DNA of 64,000 nt from an uncultured Parabacteroides sp. (GTDB lineage: Bacteria; Bacteroidota; Bacteroidia; Bacteroidales; Tannerellaceae): positions 62,001-126,000 of the forward strand of contig NZ_CANTZW010000002.1 of the NCBI RefSeq assembly GCF_947855115.1. Direction: 5' to 3'. The notes under the pieces are model-generated. The model saw nothing but the letters and a program-made list of their open reading frames with translations. It ran no database searches and had not been told where the DNA came from. This document shows positions 20,150 to 30,596 of the stretch, piece by piece. Position 1 is the stretch's first letter. The number at the start of each line of letters is the position of its first letter. A program made the translations under genes and the position numbers.

Positions 20150-20977
20150 ATGAGATTTAAGTATTTTTCTGAAATCACATTTCTATTACTATTTATAGTG
20201 ATGTGTTTATTAAGTTCCTGCTCTACGGCAAAAAAAGTTGTTTATTTCCAAGATTTGCGCCCCGGAGAAAGTGAGATGGAAATAACCCGTTCCTTGGATA
20301 TTACTGTCCAGCCGGAAGATAAAATATCTATCTTGGTCAATAGTCGCGATCCTAAGTTGACCGATCTTTTTAATTTACCTATCGTATCTAGGCAGATAGG
20401 CGTATCATTGCGTAACGGTTTATCAAGTGCGGGTAGTAGTCAAGGCATAGCTGGTTATACGGTAGATAGTAGTGGGGAGATAGACTTTCCAGTATTAGGG
20501 AAAATTCATGTGGCAGGAATGAAACGTACAGAAATTGCCTCATATATTAAGAATAAGTTAATTGATAGTAATTTGGTCAAAGATCCTGTGGTGACGGTGG
20601 AATTTATGAATCTTTGTATTTCTGTCTTGGGAGAGGTTAATAATCCCGGACGTTTCAGCATCGACAGGGACCATATTACCATTTTGGATGCATTAAGTAT
20701 GGCGGGAGACCTCACTGTTTATGGATGTCGTGAGAAAGTCCTTGTCTTGCGGCAGGAAGAGGGAAAACAGCGGGTTTATGGCATAGATTTAACCTCCGGG
20801 GAACAGGTGTATTCCTCTCCGGCCTATAACTTGCGGCAGAACGATGTGGTCTATGTGGAACCTAATGGCACAAAAGCGAGGCAGTCAACCGTAAACGGGA
20901 ACAATGTGCGTAGTACGTCCTTTTGGATATCGCTTGCTTCACTCCTGACTAGTGTCGCTGTATTGATTGTCAAGTAA
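20150..20977 (+). CDS. Wza-like polysaccharide export lipoprotein
   Basis: Lipobox LLSSCS; poly-export domain ITVQPEDKISILVNS, SGEIDFPVLGKIHVAGMKRTEI and SLBB-like VLGEVNNPGRFSID; start chosen at internal ATG. Confidence 0.92.
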   Translation: MRFKYFSEITFLLLFIVMCLLSSCSTAKKVVYFQDLRPGESEMEITRSLDITVQPEDKISILVNSRDPKLTDLFNLPIVSRQIGVSLRNGLSSAGSSQGIAGYTVDSSGEIDFPVLGKIHVAGMKRTEIASYIKNKLIDSNLVKDPVVTVEFMNLCISVLGEVNNPGRFSIDRDHITILDALSMAGDLTVYGCREKVLVLRQEEGKQRVYGIDLTSGEQVYSSPAYNLRQNDVVYVEPNGTKARQSTVNGNNVRSTSFWISLASLLTSVAVLIVK

Positions 20978-21045
20978 AAATTGAAGATTTGGGGCAAAAA
21001 TTTGAAATGATAATATCTAATTAATCAGTTACTTTATATTACTAT

Positions 21046-23442
21046 ATGGTAGTTCAAAACAATACAAGACTAGGGCAAGGTGATGACTTCATACGTTTAC
21101 AAGACCTGCTTTATTTATGCGTGAAACATTGGAGATGGTTTGTCTTATCCTTGGTAGCGACATTTGGAGTAGCGACCTTTTATTTGCTGAAAACTCCTCC
21201 TGTTTATACACGCACTGCAGAGCTTCTTGTCAAAAGGGACTCAAGAGGAAGATCGATATCGTCGGATATTGAGGGGTTTGAGAATTTCGGGCTTGTTCGT
21301 TCCAATACGAATGTCAATAATGAAATGATAGCTTTACAGTCGCCTGCGGTTATGACGGAGGTTGTAAAACGCCTGCACTTGGATATGAACTATTATATGC
21401 CGGGAAAGTTTTACGATAAAGTTCTTTATGGAACAGCCTTACCTTTTAAAGTAAAGATTGCCAGCTTGCAAGAAAACGAGACTGTCAGATTTACTGTAAA
21501 TATCCATAAAGATGGTAGCGTGACATTATCTGATTTTATCGGTAAAGGTGAACCCATTAAAGAAGTAAGTCTCGTAAAAGGAAAATTGCCGGGTACGATG
21601 GAAACCCCTTTAGGTGAGATAACCTTGGATGTGATGCCAGGTTATTCCCAAGGTGAGGAATATGAGGTTCGTGTTGTACGTTCCGGTTTATATGGAACTG
21701 TTAATTCCTATGCGTCCCGTTTTTCTGTCGCTTTAAATGATGAAGAATCCACTGTCCTTAGTTTGTCGTACCGGGATGTCTCGATAACCCGTGCCGAAGA
21801 TATACTAAATACGATAATTGCCGTTTACAACGAAAATTGGGTGAATGACAAGAACCAGATAGCGGTCAGTACCAGCATGTTTATAAATGATCGCTTAGCT
21901 GTGATCGAAAATGAGTTGGGTAATGTAGACGAGAATATCTCGTCTTACAAAAGTGAACATTTGTTACCCGATGTGCAAGCGGCTTCTAATATGTATATGG
22001 CGCAAAGCAGCCAGACCAGTGCTCAAATCCTTGCATTAAACACACAGTTATCCATGGCTCGTTACATCCGTAACTATTTGGCGACAGCGACGAGTCGTAA
22101 TCAGTTGATCCCTGCCAATTCGGGGCTGGAAAGTGCTGGGATTGAGAAACAGATAACCGAGTATAACACGATGCAATTACAACGTAATAATTTGGTTTCC
22201 AATAGTAGCGAGCAGAATCCGTTGGTAGCGGACATTGACCACTCGCTTGCTACGATGCGAGGAGCGATTCTTTCGTCTATAGAGAATCTGGAGGTGACGC
22301 TCAACACTCGGATTCGAGACCTTCAGCGAAGCGAACAGCAGACTACCGCACGTATCGCCGCTAACCCTACTCAGGCAAAATATCTTCTCTCTGTAGAGCG
22401 TCAACAAAAAGTAAAGGAAGCGTTGTACTTGTTCTTGTTGCAGAAGCGTGAGGAGAATGAACTTTCACAAGCCTTTACCGCTTATAACACCCGGGTTGTC
22501 ACACCTCCTACAGGCAGTATAAATCCGACCTCTCCGGTCAGAAAAAATATCATGTTAGTAGCTTTCGCTCTCGGTCTTTTAATACCGACAGTATTCATCT
22601 TTGTCCGTGAGAATATGAATACTAAAGTACGCGGTCGGAAGGATTTGGAAAAATTATCCTTGCCTTTTGTAGGTGAGATTCCTCTTTATCCTTCAACAAA
22701 AAAGAGGCTGTTCGGAAAGCCGCTTCCTGAAACTGGAATTGTGGTCGTGAAAGAAGGCTGTCGCGACATTATCAATGAGGCCTTTCGGGTATTGCGCACC
22801 AATCTGGAGTTCATGTCGGATAAAGGTGAAAAGTCGAATGTTGTAATCATCACTTCTTTCAACCCGGGTAGCGGTAAATCGTTTTTGACAATGAATATGG
22901 CAGTGAGCTTGGCGATTAAAAACAAAAAAGTGCTGGTGATCGACGGTGACATGCGCCATGCCTCAATTTCCCTTTACATGAATTCTCCACAAAAAGGATT
23001 GAGTGATTTTTTGAATGGTAGCATTGAAAAAATCAGTGATATTATCGTAACAGACAAAAAACATGAATACCTACATGTCCTGCCTGTGGGAACTATACCA
23101 CCAAATCCTACGGAATTATTATTCAACAAACGATTAAAATTAGTAATTGATAGCGCAAGGAATGAGTATGATTATGTATTTATTGACTGTCCCCCCATTG
23201 ATTTGGTAGCGGATACCCTGATTATAGAAAAATTGGCCGACCGTACTATCTTCGTCATTCGTGCGGGATTGCTTGAACGTAGCATGCTGGCTGAACTGGA
23301 AAATATTTATACTGAGAAGAAATACAAAAACATGTCTTTGATTCTGAACGGGACTGTAGCTAGCGGAGGATATAATGGATATAAGTATGGCTATCGTTAT
23401 GGTTACGGGGCGGGATATCATTATTCCATTGATGGAAAATAA
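21046..23442 (+). CDS. Wzc-like polysaccharide co-polymerase / BY-kinase
   Basis: Wzz domain, FNPGSGKSFLTMNMAVSLA Walker A, VLVIDGDMRHA, Tyr-rich C-terminus YNGYKYGYRYGYGAGYHY. Confidence 0.95.
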   Translation: MVVQNNTRLGQGDDFIRLQDLLYLCVKHWRWFVLSLVATFGVATFYLLKTPPVYTRTAELLVKRDSRGRSISSDIEGFENFGLVRSNTNVNNEMIALQSPAVMTEVVKRLHLDMNYYMPGKFYDKVLYGTALPFKVKIASLQENETVRFTVNIHKDGSVTLSDFIGKGEPIKEVSLVKGKLPGTMETPLGEITLDVMPGYSQGEEYEVRVVRSGLYGTVNSYASRFSVALNDEESTVLSLSYRDVSITRAEDILNTIIAVYNENWVNDKNQIAVSTSMFINDRLAVIENELGNVDENISSYKSEHLLPDVQAASNMYMAQSSQTSAQILALNTQLSMARYIRNYLATATSRNQLIPANSGLESAGIEKQITEYNTMQLQRNNLVSNSSEQNPLVADIDHSLATMRGAILSSIENLEVTLNTRIRDLQRSEQQTTARIAANPTQAKYLLSVERQQKVKEALYLFLLQKREENELSQAFTAYNTRVVTPPTGSINPTSPVRKNIMLVAFALGLLIPTVFIFVRENMNTKVRGRKDLEKLSLPFVGEIPLYPSTKKRLFGKPLPETGIVVVKEGCRDIINEAFRVLRTNLEFMSDKGEKSNVVIITSFNPGSGKSFLTMNMAVSLAIKNKKVLVIDGDMRHASISLYMNSPQKGLSDFLNGSIEKISDIIVTDKKHEYLHVLPVGTIPPNPTELLFNKRLKLVIDSARNEYDYVFIDCPPIDLVADTLIIEKLADRTIFVIRAGLLERSMLAELENIYTEKKYKNMSLILNGTVASGGYNGYKYGYRYGYGAGYHYSIDGK

Positions 23443-23486
23443 GTATAGTGAATAGTTCTTATTAGATAATTAAAATTACATTCATT

Positions 23487-24155
23487 TTGTGGCCGTTTAG
23501 AAAACGTTATTCATTGGAGAACAGTGGATTCTTCAAAGGATTCATTGATTGGCACAGCCATATCTTACCAGGTGTGGATGATGGGGTACAGACGATGGAG
23601 GAAGCCTTGAGAATTCTTGTGGAATATGAAAGGTTGGGTATAAAAGAGGTATGGCTGACGCCTCATATCATGGAGGATAACCCGAATACAACGACCCATT
23701 TAAAAGAACGCTTCAAGGAATTACAGGCAAATTATACAGGGGGGGTGACATTGCATCTAGCGGCAGAGAACATGCTGGACAATTTGTTTGAAGAACGACT
23801 GAGACATAATGACCTGCTTCCAATAGGAAAAAACGGTGACCATCTCCTTGTTGAAACTTCCTACTTCAGCCCACCGATAGGATTGAGCAACATCCTGCTC
23901 CGCATCAAAGCCAAAGGTTATCACCCCGTCTTAGCTCACCCGGAACGATATGTTTATATGGGAGAATCGGACTACCGCCAACTGAAAGGGCTGAACGTGA
24001 AGTTCCAGCTCAACCTTTTCTCGTTGGGCGGCGCATACGGTGCGAGGATAAAGAAGAAAGCCTACAGGTTGCAGAAGCAAGGAATGTATGACTTTGCGGG
24101 CACAGACCTGCATAGGTTGAAAATATTGAAAGCAATGCTGCATGAAAAGATATAA
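23487..24155 (+). CDS. PHP-type tyrosine-protein phosphatase (CpsB/YwqE-like)
   Basis: DWHSHILPGVDDGVQTMEEAL, TPHIMEDNPN, HPERY, GTDLH; apparent TTG start. Confidence 0.93.
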   Translation: MWPFRKRYSLENSGFFKGFIDWHSHILPGVDDGVQTMEEALRILVEYERLGIKEVWLTPHIMEDNPNTTTHLKERFKELQANYTGGVTLHLAAENMLDNLFEERLRHNDLLPIGKNGDHLLVETSYFSPPIGLSNILLRIKAKGYHPVLAHPERYVYMGESDYRQLKGLNVKFQLNLFSLGGAYGARIKKKAYRLQKQGMYDFAGTDLHRLKILKAMLHEKI

Positions 24156-24193
24156 ACAGAGAAGCAGGATAACAAACCATATAATAAGTTTAT

Positions 24194-24955
24194 ATGAAAT
24201 TCGCATATTTGATATTAGCACATCATAATTTTTCACAACTCCAACTATTACTCAATATGTTGGACGAAGTGGAAAATGATATATATGTTCACATTGACAA
24301 GAAGGTTAAAGGAACAATTTCCCTTAATACTGTCAAGTCGAAACTTTATCGCGTTGAGAATCGGGTAAATGTAACTTGGGGAGATATTTCTCAAATTAAA
24401 GCAGAATATAGGCTCTTTAGGATGGCCTTCAACAATGGCCCCTACGACTACTATCATCTGATAAGTGGGGATGATTTGCCCATAAAGTCGAATGATTACA
24501 TACAAGATTTCTTCAAACAGAATAATGGGAAGGAATTTGTAGGATATGGAAAAGATGTACCCGAGCGATGCACTAAGTATCACCTGTTTACCAAGTATTA
24601 TAGACACAAAAGCAGGCTTATTAGAGGGAGTTTCCATTTAGCAAGGATCATTTTTGAGCCGATTGTCAATCTATTTCCCAAAAAGATACCAGATGGAGTT
24701 AAATTCAAAAAGGGAGCTAACTGGATAAGCGTTACCCATAATTGCCTCAATTTAATTTTAGACAAGGAGAAATGGGCATTATCATTTTTCAAAAGATCAT
24801 ATTGTTGTGATGAAGTGTTTGTCCAAACTATTGTCTGGAACTCCCCTTTTCAAGAACACATCTATGATAAAGAGGATTTGTTTCATGGGTGTATGAGATT
24901 AATAGATTGGAATAGAGGCAGTCTATATACTTGGGGGGGAGAGAAAATTAGTTGA
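24194..24955 (+). CDS. GT14-like (core-2/I-branching type) beta-glycosyltransferase
   Basis: AYLILAHHNFSQLQLLLNMLD, YVHIDKK, YYHLISGDDLPIK, DEVFVQTIV. Confidence 0.9.
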   Translation: MKFAYLILAHHNFSQLQLLLNMLDEVENDIYVHIDKKVKGTISLNTVKSKLYRVENRVNVTWGDISQIKAEYRLFRMAFNNGPYDYYHLISGDDLPIKSNDYIQDFFKQNNGKEFVGYGKDVPERCTKYHLFTKYYRHKSRLIRGSFHLARIIFEPIVNLFPKKIPDGVKFKKGANWISVTHNCLNLILDKEKWALSFFKRSYCCDEVFVQTIVWNSPFQEHIYDKEDLFHGCMRLIDWNRGSLYTWGGEKIS

Positions 24956-25077
24956 TTTTCAGATAATTATAAAAATGTATAGATTTTTTGCAAGAAAGTT
25001 TGACATAACTACGTACCCACAGATTGTAGAAAAATTATGTAATTTTCTTCACGAACCTATTAATATCAAACGTCATA

Positions 25078-26040
25078 ATGTCGAATAGAATAGCTTGGAT
25101 AGATTGGAGCAAAGTACTACTTATTTACTTGGTAGTACTGGCTCACTATGGCAACATTGGTAACTATGCAGATAGTTTAATCTGCCATTTCCATATGCCA
25201 GCCTTTTTCCTTATATCGGGATACTTACACAAACCGCTTAACATAAAGGACTCCCTTTTGAAGAATACAAAACGATTGCTCGTACCTGCATTTTTGTTCT
25301 CATTAGTTTGTTGGGGATTCTATACAGCCATAGAAATAATCGTAAAACATCAGCCGCTTACTCTTGAAGATAATGTTCTTCGGCCATTGTTAGGCATAGT
25401 TTGTTATGATAGGAATATCGCTTTTCCACAGTGTGGGGTTATCTGGTTCTTAGAAATTTTGTTTATCTGCCAAATCCTCCTTGATTCCTTCTTGAAGATA
25501 GGACACCGCAGTGTATTCATCTTTTGTTTGCTCTCTGTTGTGGCTACTTGCGTTTGGACTTTTGAAGGTATAAATGATTTCGGTTTGTTGTTTTATGTAC
25601 AACGACTTTGCGCCAGCTTCCCATTTGTCGCACTTGGGTATTATGCCAAAAAGCAAGATTGGATGTTGCGAATATCTAACATTTCGCCTTTTGTTGCGAT
25701 ACTATTCCTATTGATGTATATAGCAGGCGTTTATTTCAATGGGAGAACGGGTATATATTCATACCAATTCGGTTATAGTGTGCTTGTTTATTTGCAAATA
25801 ACTCTTTGTGGATGCTTATGCTTCTTTTATTATGTTAATAAAGTTAAAATAGGGGGTAAAATACTCGTTACACTATCTAATAGCACTATTCTTATATTAT
25901 GCTTACACCGACTGATGATAACTGTTTTGTATGAAATAGGAGTTGGTCCCTATTTAGGTTCTCTTATCATAATCATCCTTTGTTACCCATTATCCATATT
26001 CTTCACCACCAAACTTCCTTGGTTCATAGGGAGGTTCTGA
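25078..26040 (+). CDS. Acyltransferase family 3 (fucose 4-O-acetylase-like) membrane protein
   Basis: RIAWIDWSKVLLIYLVVLAHYG, HMPAFFLISGYL, multiple TM helices. Confidence 0.88.
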   Translation: MSNRIAWIDWSKVLLIYLVVLAHYGNIGNYADSLICHFHMPAFFLISGYLHKPLNIKDSLLKNTKRLLVPAFLFSLVCWGFYTAIEIIVKHQPLTLEDNVLRPLLGIVCYDRNIAFPQCGVIWFLEILFICQILLDSFLKIGHRSVFIFCLLSVVATCVWTFEGINDFGLLFYVQRLCASFPFVALGYYAKKQDWMLRISNISPFVAILFLLMYIAGVYFNGRTGIYSYQFGYSVLVYLQITLCGCLCFFYYVNKVKIGGKILVTLSNSTILILCLHRLMITVLYEIGVGPYLGSLIIIILCYPLSIFFTTKLPWFIGRF

Positions 26041-26068
26041 AAACAGGCAATATCAAGGAATATCATTT

Positions 26069-27607
26069 ATGATGGATTATTTTTCGAACAACCGACGCTT
26101 AGCCAAAAACACTTTGATGCTATATGCCAGAATGTTGTTGGTAATGCTTGTCACGCTATATACATCCAGAGTTGTTCTACGGGTTCTTGGTGTGGAAGAT
26201 TATGGTATATATAGCATTGTAGGCGTCGTCGTCGTGTCGTTCTCCATATTATCGAATGCAATGTCTGGGGCAATATCCCGTTTCATCACCTTTTCATTAG
26301 GTCAAGGGGATATAGAAAAAGTAAGGAAGTTATTCGGTGTAGCTGTAACTATACAGTTTTGCATCGGTACATTGATTATTGTCTGTGCAGAAATTGTCGG
26401 CTTGTATTTATTAAACACACAGATGAATATTCCACAAGGCCGAATGGAAGCAGCTAATATTCTCTTTCAGTTTTCGCTTGCCATTTTTATAATCAAGCTT
26501 TTCAGTGTCCCTTTTAATGCATTAATCATATCAAATGAGCGGATGTCAGTTTATGCATACTTCGGCATCGGCGAGGTATTGTTGCAGCTAGCAGTTGTTT
26601 TTGTCTTGCAACTTTTTCCGGTAGACAAACTGATTATGTATGGCTTTCTGTTGTCGGTTGTGGTTTTAATATACGTGACGATGCAATATACATATTGTAA
26701 AAGAGCATTCTTATCTCAGATGGCAAAACCCACATTTGACAAAAAATTATTCAAAGAAATGGCAGGGTTTGCCAGCTGGAATTTCATCGGGACATCGGCC
26801 GGTATTTTGAAAAACCAAGGTGTAGATATTATTGTGAATATCTTCACAGGAGTTGCCATAAATGCCGCACGGGGTATAGCTCTCCAAGTAAACTCCGCTG
26901 TGACAAATTTTTCTGAAAATTTTATCACGGCACTCAGACCGCAGATTATAAAAACCTACGCAGCAAACGACGGAGCCCATTTGAACTTTTTGGTTGAACA
27001 GGGAGCCCGATTTTCGGGGTATCTATTGCTTTTCCTTACTATCCCCCTGATTTTAGAAATGGATACGTTGCTGCAATTATGGTTGAAAGTCGTGCCACTT
27101 CACACAGCGACTTTTGCCCGGCTACAACTAATTGATGCTGTGGTAGTGTCACTGTCCCAGACTTTAGTCATAGTTCTGTTGGCTACTGGCAAAATAAGGA
27201 ACTACCAATTAGTGGTAGGAGGCATAAACTTGCTTAATATGCCCTTGTCATGGCTATTGTTGTATTTAGGCTTTCCGGTTTTAGTAACTTATATAGTTTC
27301 TATATCATTAAACGTCTTATGTTTGGTGTGCCGATTACTGTTTGCCAATCATTTAGCAAACGTGGTCATCTTCCATTACGTTCGTAAAGTCGTAATAAAT
27401 GTGATTGTAGTTGCTTGCAGTTCGGTGGTGCTGCCTTTAATCATTACCTATTTATTGGAACCCTCATTACAACGTATGGTCATCGTTGTGATAACTTGCA
27501 TTCTGACAACATCACTTTCTATACTTTATATAGGAATGGCCGCATCAGAACGCACATATATATATTCAAAAGTATTTGGCTTAATAAGTAAATTTCATGG
27601 CAAATAA
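26069..27607 (+). CDS. Wzx-like O-unit flippase / polysaccharide transporter
   Basis: ~14 TM; SRVVLRVLGVEDYGIYSIVGVVVVSFSILSNAMSGAISRFITFSLGQ. Confidence 0.9.
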   Translation: MMDYFSNNRRLAKNTLMLYARMLLVMLVTLYTSRVVLRVLGVEDYGIYSIVGVVVVSFSILSNAMSGAISRFITFSLGQGDIEKVRKLFGVAVTIQFCIGTLIIVCAEIVGLYLLNTQMNIPQGRMEAANILFQFSLAIFIIKLFSVPFNALIISNERMSVYAYFGIGEVLLQLAVVFVLQLFPVDKLIMYGFLLSVVVLIYVTMQYTYCKRAFLSQMAKPTFDKKLFKEMAGFASWNFIGTSAGILKNQGVDIIVNIFTGVAINAARGIALQVNSAVTNFSENFITALRPQIIKTYAANDGAHLNFLVEQGARFSGYLLLFLTIPLILEMDTLLQLWLKVVPLHTATFARLQLIDAVVVSLSQTLVIVLLATGKIRNYQLVVGGINLLNMPLSWLLLYLGFPVLVTYIVSISLNVLCLVCRLLFANHLANVVIFHYVRKVVINVIVVACSSVVLPLIITYLLEPSLQRMVIVVITCILTTSLSILYIGMAASERTYIYSKVFGLISKFHGK

Positions 27608-28325
27608 ATTTATTGGGTATATTTCATTTGCGGCAAATCTATTAAACCCGCATGTGTTTTTCAAAACTTTATTCTTTAATTTCTACCACCTGCCTTTCAA
27701 GCAGGCAATCAAATTTCCCATTTGGTTGTATAAAGCCAAACTTTACGATTGCTTTAGTGGAAAAGTAGTGATAAATAGTAAAGAAATCCGCCCGGGAATG
27801 ATTCGCCTTGGATTTATGGGAGGACACATGTATCCCAACAACGGCATTCAAATCTGGAATAAGGGAGAACTTATTTTCCATGGGCGATGTATAATAGGCA
27901 ATAATTCCTCGATTATCACAGGAAAAGAGGGAAAGTTGGAATTTGGTGATGATTTTCTTGCAACGGTATCGGCTCGTATCATGGCATATATAGGGATTAG
28001 GTTCGGGCAACACGCCCGTGTCGGTTTCGATGTCATGCTGATGGATTCCAATTTCCACCCTTTATTCGACATGGAGAAAAAGCGGTTCAAACGAGCCTAT
28101 GGTAAGATTGATATTGGAGATTACAACTGGTTTGGTTCACAATGCTTGGTTATGCCTGGTGTAAAGACACCTGAACGCTGCATATTTGGTGCCCGCAGTG
28201 TGGTTACTCGGGGATGTCAATTTGAATCGTATTGCGTACATGGTGGTTCGCCTCTGAGGGTGTTGAGCAGGAATGTGATGCGCATAATCGGTCAAGACAC
28301 CATTGAAAAATATACTGACGAGTAA
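27597..28325 (+). CDS. Left-handed beta-helix acyltransferase
   Basis: Hexapeptide-like region IGNNSSIITGKEGKLEFGDDFLATVSARIMAYIGIRFG; VMPGVKTPERCIFGARSVV. Confidence 0.8.
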   Translation: MANKFIGYISFAANLLNPHVFFKTLFFNFYHLPFKQAIKFPIWLYKAKLYDCFSGKVVINSKEIRPGMIRLGFMGGHMYPNNGIQIWNKGELIFHGRCIIGNNSSIITGKEGKLEFGDDFLATVSARIMAYIGIRFGQHARVGFDVMLMDSNFHPLFDMEKKRFKRAYGKIDIGDYNWFGSQCLVMPGVKTPERCIFGARSVVTRGCQFESYCVHGGSPLRVLSRNVMRIIGQDTIEKYTDE

Positions 28326-28327
28326 AT

Positions 28328-29536
28328 ATGGCAAACAATCGATGCAATAGTATTTCTCGATTTGCCAAATCGAACGACTGTACGGCTTGCATGGTATGCC
28401 TTGACGTGTGTCCTCATAAGGCTATTAGCCATACAATTGACAAAAACGGATTCACTCGTATGTCTGTTGATGCCAACATTTGTACCGATTGCGGCGCATG
28501 CCGTAAGGTTTGTCCCGGTCTCAATGACATCGAATATAATACGAGCATGATGGCAAAAGCATACGCAGGATGGAGCAATGATGATACCCAACGACAAGGG
28601 AGTGCTTCTGGTGGAGTATTTGCGGCATTAGCCTCTTATGTATTAAACTGTGGAGGAGTCGTTTACGGTGCTGCCATAGATGGATTTGAGATAAAACATG
28701 TACGGATAGATGATGTTGCAGACCTGCACTTATTGCAAAATTCAAAATACCAACATAGCATAACTGCTGGTATTTACAAGTTAGTGAGACAAGATTTAAA
28801 GGCCGGTAAGACAGTCTTATTTTCAGGATTAGGATGCCAAGTCGTTGCTTTGTACGCCTTCCTCCATAAACAGAAATACGACCATCTTTTTACCGTAGAT
28901 ACTATCTGCGGAGGACTGTCGTCTATGCTTCCGATGATTTCGCTTGCCAAGTCAGGCAAATATAAGGGCATCATATCATTCCGGGACAAAATTAATGGTT
29001 GGAGAGCGAAGGGGTTTGCATACTCCTTAAAACTGAAAGGGGCAGATGGCACTATCAAGAATTTGGGCAATCAAAATCTCGCATTGAAATGCTTTTCCGC
29101 AAAAATAACCAAGCGTTCTTCTTGCTTGAATTGTCGTTTTGTGGGTTTTTATCGCCAAAGCGATCTTACGATAGGAGATTTCTGGGGAGATACGGATTTT
29201 GCCGCCCAACATAGTAAGGGAGTATCATCCGTTATAGTCCATTCGGAGCGGATGTTTAAACTGCTTCACAGTGCAAACCTCACCGTGAACGAGGTAGAGA
29301 TAGAGAAAGTGGCAAGGGGTAACCCGAACCTGTACTATGGCAATTTTAAAGGTGTGCGTAGATTGATTAGCCGCCATTTGGCCTTTTTCTTCCTTAGGAA
29401 TGAACTCTACCGTTATGTCACTCCTTTGGTTGATTATGAATCAAGGTTATCAACCGAAATGCAGTTATATGGGATGCTGTCACAAAGGAAAATAGAGAAG
29501 GCTTTTGCCGACCAAATTAAACTTTTGAACAAATGA
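28328..29536 (+). CDS. 4Fe-4S / coenzyme F420 hydrogenase-dehydrogenase beta-subunit family protein
   Basis: CTACMVCLDVCP and CTDCGACRKVCP ferredoxin motifs; SASGGVFAALA; TIGDFWG. Confidence 0.92.
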   Translation: MANNRCNSISRFAKSNDCTACMVCLDVCPHKAISHTIDKNGFTRMSVDANICTDCGACRKVCPGLNDIEYNTSMMAKAYAGWSNDDTQRQGSASGGVFAALASYVLNCGGVVYGAAIDGFEIKHVRIDDVADLHLLQNSKYQHSITAGIYKLVRQDLKAGKTVLFSGLGCQVVALYAFLHKQKYDHLFTVDTICGGLSSMLPMISLAKSGKYKGIISFRDKINGWRAKGFAYSLKLKGADGTIKNLGNQNLALKCFSAKITKRSSCLNCRFVGFYRQSDLTIGDFWGDTDFAAQHSKGVSSVIVHSERMFKLLHSANLTVNEVEIEKVARGNPNLYYGNFKGVRRLISRHLAFFFLRNELYRYVTPLVDYESRLSTEMQLYGMLSQRKIEKAFADQIKLLNK

Positions 29537-30594
29537 GAATCGCATTGTTGACTATTTGGCATGTGGGGAATTATGGAGCTGAATTGCAGGCTTATGCTAC
29601 TTGCCGTATCTTGACGGATTTGGGGCATGACGTGACAATTATTGATTTCCGAGAGAACGAGAGTCAGAACGAATCTTTTAAGAGCAAATTGGCACGCTGT
29701 ATTTCTTCATGCACATTGTCTCATTTCAAGTTTTCGACTTTTTGGAAAAAATACTTTCCTAACAAGACTCGTCATTACCACAGTTATGAGGAATTGAAAG
29801 CCAATCCACCGGAAGCAGACTTATACCTTGTGGGTAGCGACCAAGTGTGGAACTACAAGATTACCGCAGAAAAAGCCGAAGCGTTCTTTCTAGTATTTGG
29901 CACAGATGAAGTGAAACGAGCGTCTTATGCATCGAGCTTTGGAATGGGAGAATGGAACGCAAACGAGCAACTGACCTCTGTGGCAAGGCAAATGCTGAAT
30001 AAATTTACTGCTGTATCTTGCCGAGAAGCATCTGGGGTCAGAATTCTAAAAGAAAAGTTTAACATCGAAGCCGTCGAAGTGCTTGACCCGACACTGCTCT
30101 TTGATGAATATTTTGGGATGGATTGTCAGAATGCCTCGGAAGATGGCACATTGGCATACTATCCGCTTTCAGACAACAACGAATTGACGAAGTTCTCTAC
30201 GGAGTTGGCTCATGAATTAGGTCTATATCCCAACAATATAAACCGAAAAGTGCACCTTACAAACACCATCGCATGGAACCGTCCCAGTGTGGAACAATGG
30301 ATCAAAGGCATTGCCAGGGCGTCGCTGGTCATAACCCCTTCATTCCATGGACTTGCGTTCAGCCTGCTGTTTCGTAAGCAATTTATCATTGTGAATAACA
30401 ACATCAATCAAGAGCGGAAAGTCCGCATGACGGATTTGCTTGACAAATTGGGTTTGGCGGATAGGTATTTCGACTCAATTGAACGAGCGAAAGCGATAAA
30501 GATATGGGAGCAAACTATTGATTACGATACTGTCTCTTATAAACTTTTGGAGTTGCGTTCTGCTTCTATTGATTACCTCAATAAAATGTTGTAG
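29533..30594 (+). CDS. Polysaccharide pyruvyl transferase family protein
   Basis: WHVGNYGAELQAYA, LVGSDQVWN, SYASSFG, VITPSFHGLAFSLLF. Confidence 0.93.
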   Translation: MRIALLTIWHVGNYGAELQAYATCRILTDLGHDVTIIDFRENESQNESFKSKLARCISSCTLSHFKFSTFWKKYFPNKTRHYHSYEELKANPPEADLYLVGSDQVWNYKITAEKAEAFFLVFGTDEVKRASYASSFGMGEWNANEQLTSVARQMLNKFTAVSCREASGVRILKEKFNIEAVEVLDPTLLFDEYFGMDCQNASEDGTLAYYPLSDNNELTKFSTELAHELGLYPNNINRKVHLTNTIAWNRPSVEQWIKGIARASLVITPSFHGLAFSLLFRKQFIIVNNNINQERKVRMTDLLDKLGLADRYFDSIERAKAIKIWEQTIDYDTVSYKLLELRSASIDYLNKML

Positions 30595-30596
30595 CT

